A stretch of DNA of 7,401 nt from Bacillota bacterium (GTDB taxonomy: Bacteria; Bacillota; Clostridia; Acetivibrionales; JAKOSZ01), in the NCBI GenBank assembly GCA_029776555.1, contig JAKOSZ010000195.1, positions 1 to 7,401 on the forward strand, in the 5' to 3' direction. Shown here piece by piece: positions 1-5,704 of the stretch. How positions within the stretch are numbered: position 1 is the first letter of the stretch; every line of letters begins with the position of its first letter. The translations under genes and the position numbers were made by a program. The notes below the pieces were generated by a model that saw nothing but the letters and a program-made list of their open reading frames with translations, had not been told where the DNA came from and searched no databases.

Positions 1-1985
1 AAAAAGTGGATTGCATCAAAGCCTTGCATTGCACCGTAAGCCGCCCATAGGGCCACCGATTCCGCCTTGTAGCTGTTGGGGCTGGGCCATCCGGTTTCAG
101 ATATCATGCACGGGTAATCCTTGACCTGGTTCACCTGCATTATTGCCGTTTCAGGTTCTACCAGCACTGAGGTGCTCTCGTATTTGTCTCCGACGCTCAC
201 AGACCATCCCGCGTTAGGCCCCTCGTGTTTCCTGTCGTAATACCCATGCCGGTCAATTATGTCGCCGGCAGTGTAGGTATACCTCTCCAGGGGATCCAGC
301 ACCTTTTGGTCCGCCGTGGTCCAGTTGCTGCAGCTTATCAAAGACTTAACCCCCAGGTTGTTCCTGTAGTAGTCTATCATGTCTTCATAGAACTCTCTCT
401 GGTGCTCCACAAGGAAGTGGAGCTGGTCGCTCATCCGCTTCCTGAAGGCTCCTTCCCCATGGCCGTCTCTTGTCATAAACCATGCGTCATAAAGCCGCAT
501 CAGCCCCTCATCGGGTTTGTCTCCGTCTCCCGGAGTCGGATTGCCCCAGGCCTCCATGGCCTTCTTAATGGAGCCGTATCTTTCTTTCAGCCAGTTGCCG
601 AACATTCTCTCCAGCTTATTCATCTCTTCCTCGGGAATGTTACTCCTCGTAAATGTCCAGAACAGGTAGCTGTCTTCATTCTGGATTTCAACTATTGCCA
701 CTGCCGGCTCATCAGACAGGGGAACCCCCGTGTAAGGGTTGACGGTTTTAAAGAGCTCCCTGGCCCATGACTTGTATATGCTCTGGAACTCGGTGTTAAA
801 CTGAAGGAGGGCAAAGGGGTATTTATTCTCTATCGCATTGTAGCTGTAGAAGCCAAAAGCCGGGTTGTCCATTTTAATCCAGAGGGGGAAGTAAAAACTT
901 ATAGCGGTGTATATCCCCTGGTTTTTCATGGCATAGACAAAGTAGTGAATCTTGTTGAGGTACCTCTTATCCACCGCAGAAAGGGCGTTAGAATTGCTGT
1001 CCCATATGCTGCCATGGATGCGCACCATGTTTACGCCTCTTTTGGCCAGGTGTCTCGCAAAGTAGTCTATGGCGGTATCCTCCATCTCCACTATGCCTCT
1101 TCCCACATTGACCGCCCAGAACCTTACCTGCTGGCCGTCACCCAGCACCAGGTTGGAACCGTCTCGCCTGATAAAGCCTGACTGGCCTGCCACATCTTCA
1201 TTGAGATAGCTTAAGTCTATGGGCGATTCGCTGAAGTCCTCCCCGCCGGGTTCAAAAGCCCAGCTGCCTTCATTTACAAGGTTGGTCCTTTCTCCCGGCC
1301 TCAACTGTCCACTGGGAATGTAATAAGACTTGGACAGGAGGAAACAATCATAGCCGGCCATACCCGTAGAACCCTTGGGGGAGGCAAGCTGAAGCTCAAA
1401 AGTGTGGGTACCTTTCGTCAGGCTGATCTTTCCGGCATTGACCCAGACAAGGCCCACGGCTCCGCCCGTAATTGACGTGAAGTCCCGCTCCTCCCTGTCG
1501 GCCAGGCAGTTTTTCCACTCCTGGTCGTCAAAGCGCCATTTAAAATAGCCGTAATTGGCCATTTTCCTTACCCACAGGTAGTATTCGCCGTCCTCTTTTA
1601 TTTCCACCTCGTACTTGAGGAAGGGTTTTTCTTCACCTATCATGCCGGTGTTGGTGATCCAATTCTCCCCTGAAAAAAGCCACACGTTTTTACTGTACTC
1701 GGGAAGGGAGTAGCTGGTTTTCTCAGGAAAATTGGTCTCCTTTGGATATTCGGCCTCCCACCAGACGTAGTCGGTTCTGACCAAATCCATCTCTTTTAAC
1801 GGCAAAAGTTCTTCCTTCTTGTTTTCTCCCTCGCCGGCGGGTTGCTCAAGGGCCTTCGACGAATCCTGCTTTTTTCCTTCTCCCTCTTTTTCCGCACAAC
1901 CGGTGACCGCCGAAAGGGATAAAACCAGTATAAGCACAAGAGCCAAAGCTTTCTTAAGATAAGTCGTAAAAATATAGCTGCTCAA
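1..1985 (-). CDS. Glycoside hydrolase lipoprotein, clan GH-A-like, 3' end beyond window
   Basis: Predicted surface lipoprotein that would hydrolyse a polysaccharide outside the cell; the substrate cannot be told. The frame is open for 661 codons and runs off the left edge. Residues 11-29 form a Lys-Lys plus hydrophobic signal ending in the lipobox V-T-G-C, with Cys30 as the lipidation site, followed by a charged linker (31-65). Residues ~73-215 look like a beta-sandwich carbohydrate-binding module, opening with WWEAEYP and containing DGEYYLWVRK. The catalytic part starts near residue 270 (RFWAVNVGRG around 290, VRIHG at 321-325). Clan GH-A marks are the Gln-Asn-Glu with E437 as probable acid/base, His-Gly-Tyr at 580-582, and E630 in SETGWPSP as probable nucleophile. 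The TTG start is chosen because it alone includes the signal peptide and follows a G-rich RBS; the first in-frame ATG is codon 66. It lies 19 bp after the upstream gene, so co-transcription is likely. The exact GH family is unassigned. Confidence 0.86.
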   Translation of the reverse strand, partial: MSSYIFTTYLKKALALVLILVLSLSAVTGCAEKEGEGKKQDSSKALEQPAGEGENKKEELLPLKEMDLVRTDYVWWEAEYPKETNFPEKTSYSLPEYSKNVWLFSGENWITNTGMIGEEKPFLKYEVEIKEDGEYYLWVRKMANYGYFKWRFDDQEWKNCLADREERDFTSITGGAVGLVWVNAGKISLTKGTHTFELQLASPKGSTGMAGYDCFLLSKSYYIPSGQLRPGERTNLVNEGSWAFEPGGEDFSESPIDLSYLNEDVAGQSGFIRRDGSNLVLGDGQQVRFWAVNVGRGIVEMEDTAIDYFARHLAKRGVNMVRIHGSIWDSNSNALSAVDKRYLNKIHYFVYAMKNQGIYTAISFYFPLWIKMDNPAFGFYSYNAIENKYPFALLQFNTEFQSIYKSWARELFKTVNPYTGVPLSDEPAVAIVEIQNEDSYLFWTFTRSNIPEEEMNKLERMFGNWLKERYGSIKKAMEAWGNPTPGDGDKPDEGLMRLYDAWFMTRDGHGEGAFRKRMSDQLHFLVEHQREFYEDMIDYYRNNLGVKSLISCSNWTTADQKVLDPLERYTYTAGDIIDRHGYYDRKHEGPNAGWSVSVGDKYESTSVLVEPETAIMQVNQVKDYPCMISETGWPSPNSYKAESVALWAAYGAMQGFDAIHF

Positions 1986-2000
1986 CTTTATCCCCCCTCT
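1986..2000 (-). promoter_or_regulatory. Ribosome binding site fixing the TTG start of the hydrolase
   Basis: On the minus strand AGAGGGGGG is followed by ATAAAG and then TTG at 1985. The six-G run can pair with the 16S tail partly through G-U pairs, with a six-base spacer. No other start codon upstream of the lipobox has a comparable site, so this decides the start. The upstream gene in the same operon has a very similar G run before its ATG. Confidence 0.6.
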
Positions 2001-2004
2001 CCCA

Positions 2005-2688
2005 CTACTCTACTATGGTATAAAGCGCGTCAGGTGCAAGCTTGATTTCAATGTTGCCGCCAGCTTTGCTAAAGGCTATTTCTCTTTGCGGATATCCGTT
2101 TTCATCCAGCACCGTGACTTTTTTCACGCTGTCCCTGTTCTTAAAGGTGACAACGGCGTTAATGTTTTTTATATTGGTGGGAAAGCTTCCGAGGTTTTGA
2201 ATGACATTCCCGCTCTCCTGCCAGCCATAGGGACGCTCCTCTGTCATTACCTGTATCAGAATCTTTCCCGAATCCTTGATAGGTTTGTCGTCAAGGGATA
2301 TGACCAGAATTGAACCATACTCATTTTGGGAGCTTATTATAATGTCATTAAGTTCTATTGCGGGCTCCCTGTTAAGAAAACCGGTAGCGCCCTGGCTTTT
2401 CTCGGTATTTATGACCATAATGCCCTTTTTGTAATCCCACTCAATTTCGTTGGTAATGCTTTTAATGACGCCTTTTTCCCTGTCAACATACTTTTTTATG
2501 TCTTTTGCTTCGGCTTTAGACTTGCCCTCGGTGAAAGACTGCTGTACCTTTCCTACAAAGAAAGCAAAGGGATCGGTTTTTAACGAAGTTTCTCCCCGAA
2601 TTTTGGTTGATGTCATCGCAATTACGGAAAGACCCAAGATGATACCCAAAGACAGAAAAGCCACCGTCTTTTTCCTGACGGGTTCCAT
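2005..2688 (-). CDS. Exported protein resembling a glycoside hydrolase C-terminal beta-domain, no catalytic barrel
   Basis: A 227-residue protein. Residues 4-7 are basic (VRKK) and ~8-28 hydrophobic (FLSLGIILGLSVIAM), so it is secreted or membrane-anchored; no lipobox Cys is present. Residues ~30-67 are a charged spacer. From ~68 to the end it is predicted all-beta and recalls the domain that closes some secreted GH-A enzymes, with a VDREKGVI opening, then NEIEWDYKKGIMVINT, GATGFL, and LVISLDDKPIKDSGKILI. In those enzymes this domain packs after the barrel; here there is no barrel and no candidate catalytic Glu pair. The assignment rests on remembered motif patterns. Start: an ATG at 2727 would add 13 residues, but the ATG at 2688 has a seven-G run seven bases upstream and sits about 49 bases after the likely transcription start, whereas 2727 leaves almost no leader. 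It is the first gene of the operon, 19 bp before the lipoprotein hydrolase, and may assist it in binding substrate or anchoring. It ends in TAG. Confidence 0.8.
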   Translation of the reverse strand: MEPVRKKTVAFLSLGIILGLSVIAMTSTKIRGETSLKTDPFAFFVGKVQQSFTEGKSKAEAKDIKKYVDREKGVIKSITNEIEWDYKKGIMVINTEKSQGATGFLNREPAIELNDIIISSQNEYGSILVISLDDKPIKDSGKILIQVMTEERPYGWQESGNVIQNLGSFPTNIKNINAVVTFKNRDSVKKVTVLDENGYPQREIAFSKAGGNIEIKLAPDALYTIVE

Positions 2689-2702
2689 CCACAATCCCCC
2701 CC
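2689..2702 (-). promoter_or_regulatory. G-run ribosome binding site deciding start at 2688 rather than 2727
   Basis: Minus strand reads GGGGGGG, then ATTGTGG, then ATG. The G run (2702-2696) with a seven-base spacer matches the layout before the next gene in the operon. The alternative ATG at 2727 has only a weak AGAAGAG ahead of it. A TTG two codons before the ATG is possible but would sit too close to the G run. Confidence 0.5.
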
Positions 2703-2734
2703 ATTTTGTTTTAGACCTTAAATTCATGCTCTTC

Positions 2735-2770
2735 TACTTATTGATTATATATTATTTTGGTGAATAAGTA
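2735..2770. repeat. 8-bp inverted repeat enclosing the operon -10 box
   Basis: TACTTATT (2735-2742) and AATAAGTA (2763-2770) are perfect inverted copies separated by 20 bp. The TATAAT at 2744-2749 lies between them and the right arm overlaps the weak -35. This is the placement expected of a repressor operator, but no regulator gene is in the window and the base composition makes chance occurrence possible. Confidence 0.3.
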
Positions 2771-2772
2771 TA
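2744..2772 (-). promoter_or_regulatory. Candidate sigma-A-type promoter of the two-gene minus operon
   Basis: On the minus strand a perfect TATAAT lies at 2749-2744. Seventeen bases upstream is TATACT (2772-2767), which matches only three of six bases of the -35 consensus, so the -35 is poor. Transcription would start near 2737, giving a leader of about 49 bases to the ATG at 2688. The stretch is very AT-rich, so a chance TATAAT cannot be excluded. Confidence 0.4.
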
Positions 2773-2878
2773 TAAATTGTATAAGTTTGTGAGATTTCGA
2801 TTTGCCCTCTCCCTACCCGGAGTCTATGGAAGCCGTATGGTAATTAAATCCGGCGCCCTTCAGCAAAAAACCCTTCAA

Positions 2879-2908
2879 TGAATATACTTTTATATACGTG
2901 ACATAATA
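2879..2908 (+). promoter_or_regulatory. Candidate forespore sigma-G (or sigma-F) promoter for hsp20
   Basis: TGAATA (2879-2884), a 17-base spacer, then CATAATA (2902-2908). The known Bacillus sigma-G pattern is a TGAATA-like -35 and a CATnnTA-type -10 about 17-18 bases apart, so both boxes fit. Transcription would begin near 2915, giving a leader of roughly 53 bases that carries the RBS at 2954-2959. CATAAT also matches five of six bases of the sigma-A -10, but then the -35 is poor. Confidence 0.45.
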
Positions 2909-2938
2909 TTTCTAGGCAGGCTGACAGGTTTTATATAC
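2888..2938 (+). repeat. 10-bp direct repeat upstream of hsp20
   Basis: TTTTATATAC occurs at 2888-2897 and again at 2929-2938, 41 bp apart start to start, close to four helical turns. The first copy is in the spacer of the candidate promoter and the second lies just before the RBS. It could be a paired protein-binding site or simply AT-rich coincidence. Confidence 0.25.
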
Positions 2939-2953
2939 CGGCAATTTAAAGGA

Positions 2954-2959
2954 AAGGAG
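2954..2959 (+). promoter_or_regulatory. Ribosome binding site of hsp20, supports TTG start at 2968
   Basis: AAGGAG followed by an eight-base spacer leads to TTG at 2968. A GTG in the same frame at 2959 overlaps this site and so cannot use it; that start would add three residues that are not typical of the family. Confidence 0.65.
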
Positions 2960-2967
2960 TGGTAAGT

Positions 2968-3396
2968 TTGAGTCTTATAGAGTGGAACCCTTTCAGGGAG
3001 ATGGACAACCTTACCAGGGAAATGGGAAGCTTTTGGGACCGTTTCCCATTCAGGTACCTGGGCCCATGGAACTCCCCAAGGGTGGACGTATACCAGACTG
3101 ACAGGGAAGTGGTCCTGAAGGCCGAAATCCCGGGAGCTTCCAAAGAAGACTTTAACGTGTATGTGGACAACGACCACATCAGGATTTCAGGCCAGATGAG
3201 GAAAGACAGCGAGTTTAAGGATGAAAACGTGTACAGGTCCGAAAGGTACTACGGGAGCTTTTCCAGGACAATACCCCTCCCCGTGGAAGTGAAACCCGAC
3301 AAGGCAAAAGCGGAATACAAAGACGGCATCCTTACGGTAACAGCTCCCAAGGCAAGCCCGGGTAAAGAAAAAGGATTCAGGGTTGAGGTACAGTAG
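2968..3396 (+). CDS. Small heat-shock protein, Hsp20/alpha-crystallin family
   Basis: A 142-residue ATP-independent chaperone that would hold unfolded proteins as a large oligomer in the cytoplasm, for later refolding by ATP-dependent chaperones. The N-terminal arm (1-35) begins MSLIEWNPFREMDNL, the usual opening of clostridial members. The alpha-crystallin domain spans ~36-127, with VDVYQTDREVVLKAEIPG, the VDNDHIRISG strand, the RSERYYGSFSRTIPLP stretch, and the signature A-E-Y-K-D-G-I-L at 115-122. The C-terminal tail carries V-E-V at 139-141, the position of the I/V-x-I/V motif that docks subunits. Length is normal for the family. The TTG start is preferred over GTG at 2959 because of RBS spacing. 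The gene stands alone: divergent from the operon on its left and convergent with the oxidase on its right. A sigma-G-like promoter lies 60-90 bases upstream; no CIRCE element was seen. It ends in TAG. Confidence 0.95.
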   Translation: MSLIEWNPFREMDNLTREMGSFWDRFPFRYLGPWNSPRVDVYQTDREVVLKAEIPGASKEDFNVYVDNDHIRISGQMRKDSEFKDENVYRSERYYGSFSRTIPLPVEVKPDKAKAEYKDGILTVTAPKASPGKEKGFRVEVQ

Positions 3397-3480
3397 TTAG
3401 CATATATTCCGTAGCTTTATTCACCCTACAGCAGTTTGGCGCAGCCAGCGGCAAGGCAAAGGGTTTAGCTTAACTTGCCC

Positions 3481-3532
3481 AAAAGCAAAGAAAAGGCCCG
3501 ACGTATTAGAACGCCGGACTCTTTCTTGCTTT
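3481..3532 (-). terminator. Rho-independent terminator after the oxidase gene
   Basis: Read on the minus strand, GUCCGGCG (3519-3512) pairs with CGUCGGGC (3503-3496) around an eight-base loop, using two G-U pairs, and is followed by CUUUUCUUUGCUUUU. It starts 16 bases after the TAG of the oxidase frame. Flanking AAAGCAA (3482-3488) and TTGCTTT (3526-3532) can extend the hairpin imperfectly. Read on the plus strand the two wobbles become A-C mismatches, so it should serve hsp20 less well. Confidence 0.65.
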
Positions 3533-3535
3533 CAG

Positions 3536-5407
3536 CTACTTCTTTCTCAGCCCTTTTCTGAACCAAAGGGAAAGCTTTTTGTATATACAAAGCTTTTTGT
3601 AAATATAAAACTTTTTGTAAATACCGCTGCCTTTCCTGTAATGCTTTTTAGCCTTGTATTTAAAACTCTTGTAATTAAACAAGCTGACCATTTTCATAAA
3701 GATTTTATGCTTCCAGTCCAGGCAGTTACAGAAATCGTCATTCCCGTTAATCGGTATCAGGTCGCTCCGCAGTTTGCCGTAAACTCTGAATATGCCCCAC
3801 ATCCCCTGCTCCACGTCCCAGCGGAACATGCCCGACCTGTAGGCGTAATCGCCGGGGAAGTGGTTGGCGCCATCCTCGATTATCAGGTTAAACACGTTTC
3901 CAATGCTTATTGCTCCCTGACAGGAAACAATATCCGACAGCGGGTCTGTAAATTGCTGCTTCCATGAGTGCCCATGCAGAACGAAGCAGTGGTTCCTGGG
4001 TTTGTCAGCCGGCATAATCAGCCTTATCCTCACCGGGTCGCCCGGATAAGCCTTAAAAACAGGCGTTGCAGGGTCTCCGTGGACTCTCGAACTCATTACC
4101 AGGTGTACCCTGTCGTCATATCTCAGCCGGTTTTCAAACCTTTTACTCCTGTAGTTGAATCCCTTTTGCCCCTGGTCTTCAAAATCCGGGCGTTCTTCGC
4201 CGTTTTCGTCGCCGTTGGCGTCAGGAATCCGCCTGCCTCTCTTATCATTAAGACTGATACCGTCCTGCATGAATAGCACAAACTCCCTGAAATCAGGCAT
4301 GCCGGGATTCGATATTATGGCTTGCTCCAGCTCGCCGAATTCCAGTTCCTCGCCTGTTTCCTGGCTTAAATACCTTGAACCCGCCGGCTCAATGATAATT
4401 GCGCCGAACAAACCATGGCGCCTGTGGTTGCGGACGTCTGCGAAACCTGTCAGCGTACAGGCTCCCAGTTCCGTATCGGCATACCACCTGTAAGTTATGC
4501 TCTCTCCCGGCGCCACCGTCTGGTCATAGTTAAATCCCACTGTTGCTCCGTCTGAACCCAGTACATCATACTTTAGGAGCTGAGCGTGCATGGAAACGCG
4601 GTTTGACGGAGGGAAGGGAGCATCTACAGGCACCCCGGGGTGGGGATCCTGCTTTAAGGGTTTGAAAACGTGATTTGTAAGTGTGACCTCAATGCAGTCT
4701 CCGGCGTTTGCCCTTAAAATTAACGGCTTGGGCTTGATTTTACCTTTCAGGACTTTTTTCTCCTGCTCCTTTAACACAAACAACAAACCGTTGGGGTCAT
4801 GGTCGCCAAACCTGTTGTAGACTATTTCCTTCTGGATAGCCACAACTTCATATTTCCTGACATTCGCATCCCCGGGGCAGGGATTTCCGGGGTTTGGCGC
4901 CTTCGGCGGCGGTTTGCCTGTTTTCCGAGGCAGCGGCTTTGTCCTTTCCGGGGGAGCGGTTCTGTCAGCCAGGGGTAAAAGGTGAGGCACCCTTTCCCGG
5001 TATACTCTGAATATCCCCCAGAGGCCAATCCACAGGTCATCCACACCGCCGAAATAGTAAAGATAGTCCCCTTCTTTATAGGGCTCATTTATCTCAATAT
5101 TAAAGGCTTCAGAAATGCCCAGGGTCTGCGATTGCACCAGGGGCGACAGCGGGTCGGTGGGTTCTTTCCTCCACCTCAATCCATGCAGGTTGAAGGAATG
5201 CTGTTCCTCCTGGGCCCCGTCAAACAGCCGTATCCTTACCGGATCGCCTTCATAGGCCTCCAGCAGGGGTGTAACCGGGTCTCCATGCACATATGAACTG
5301 AATACATAGGCGGGATCGCCTTTCCTGAACTGCAGCGGTTCGCACTTGTAATTAATGCCCATGACCCCCGGGTCATCAGGGGAGCTTGGGAAAGGAGGAG
5401 GGTTCAA
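3536..5407 (-). CDS. Oxidase fragment 3: C-terminal cupredoxin domains and cationic tail
   Basis: Open for 623 codons from a TTG at 5407 that has no clear RBS and sits in mid-domain; the same frame is open back to the TGA at 5705-5707 but contains no earlier start. The 5408-5704 part, just upstream, carries FFHDHLFPNTHQQHGLFG. This fragment contains unit 2 domain B (LHGLRW; the HCH region replaced by YLYYFGG), a Pro/Lys-rich linker (TKPLPRKTGKPPPKAPNPG), and unit 3 domain A (HAQ; the second motif lost, TGFADVRNHRRHGLFG). Unit 3 domain B follows (HCFVLHGHSW keeps three of four His; the HCH region reads YAYRSGMFRW). The last ~70 residues are a Lys/Tyr-rich tail with three hexapeptide repeats. 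It has structural domains only and would not bind the full copper set. Confidence 0.5.
   Translation of the reverse strand: MNPPPFPSSPDDPGVMGINYKCEPLQFRKGDPAYVFSSYVHGDPVTPLLEAYEGDPVRIRLFDGAQEEQHSFNLHGLRWRKEPTDPLSPLVQSQTLGISEAFNIEINEPYKEGDYLYYFGGVDDLWIGLWGIFRVYRERVPHLLPLADRTAPPERTKPLPRKTGKPPPKAPNPGNPCPGDANVRKYEVVAIQKEIVYNRFGDHDPNGLLFVLKEQEKKVLKGKIKPKPLILRANAGDCIEVTLTNHVFKPLKQDPHPGVPVDAPFPPSNRVSMHAQLLKYDVLGSDGATVGFNYDQTVAPGESITYRWYADTELGACTLTGFADVRNHRRHGLFGAIIIEPAGSRYLSQETGEELEFGELEQAIISNPGMPDFREFVLFMQDGISLNDKRGRRIPDANGDENGEERPDFEDQGQKGFNYRSKRFENRLRYDDRVHLVMSSRVHGDPATPVFKAYPGDPVRIRLIMPADKPRNHCFVLHGHSWKQQFTDPLSDIVSCQGAISIGNVFNLIIEDGANHFPGDYAYRSGMFRWDVEQGMWGIFRVYGKLRSDLIPINGNDDFCNCLDWKHKIFMKMVSLFNYKSFKYKAKKHYRKGSGIYKKFYIYKKLCIYKKLSLWFRKGLRKK
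3572..3625 (-). repeat. Three tandem 18-bp repeats coding Ile-Tyr-Lys-Lys hexapeptides
   Basis: Three direct copies at 3572-3589, 3590-3607 and 3608-3625 differ at a few bases around the core CTTTTTGTA. On the minus strand they encode YKKLSL, YKKLCI and YKKFYI in the tail of the oxidase frame. The unit length keeps frame, so copy number could vary by slippage without breaking the protein. Confidence 0.8.
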
Positions 5408-5704
5408 TGGATTTCCGTCTTTATCAAAAAGCAGCGCAAAGTCGTGAACCGCCAGAACAAATTCCCTGAAATCAGGCTGGCCCGGGGTGCGGATTACCGC
5501 CTTGGTCCCGCTTCGTATTTCCTCACCTGTTTGGGGATCGTGATATGTGGCGTTTGGCGGCTCAATAACCAGGACGCCAAATAACCCGTGCTGTTGATGG
5601 GTGTTGGGGAATAAATGGTCATGGAAAAAAACCGTCCTCAGCTCACTGTCGGCGTAGAAACGCTCGATAAGCGTATCGCCCGGTATTGCGGACGCATCAT
5701 TGCA

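Noticed and set aside
225..1181. Plus-strand open frames at 225-770 and 945-1181
   Set aside because: They lie entirely opposite the hydrolase gene, have no RBS or recognisable domains, and the minus frame gives a coherent lipoprotein plus catalytic motifs.
2086..2767. Plus-strand open frames opposite the 227-residue protein
   Set aside because: Antisense shadows with no ribosome binding site; the minus frame has a signal segment, a G-run RBS and a promoter.
2757..2785. TTGGTG-N17-TATAAG as the hsp20 promoter
   Set aside because: Reasonable spacing, but it would leave a leader of about 175 bases and has a poor -35; the TGAATA/CATAATA pair is better placed.
2728..2967. CIRCE (HrcA) operator or riboswitch in the divergent spacer
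   Set aside because: No TTAGCACTC/GAGTGCTAA pair and no long structured GC-rich leader were found; the spacer is mostly AT-rich.
2890..3179. Minus-strand open frames opposite hsp20
   Set aside because: Hsp20 on the plus strand is unmistakable and the antisense frames have low-complexity, domain-free translations.
3450..3479. GGCAAG...CTTGCC hairpin as a terminator for hsp20
   Set aside because: Only six base pairs with an 18-base loop and no T tract follows on the plus strand; too weak to call.
3641..5296. Several plus-strand open frames of 100-110 codons opposite the oxidase
   Set aside because: Antisense to a cupredoxin-repeat frame and without start signals; their abundance follows from codon bias of the real gene.
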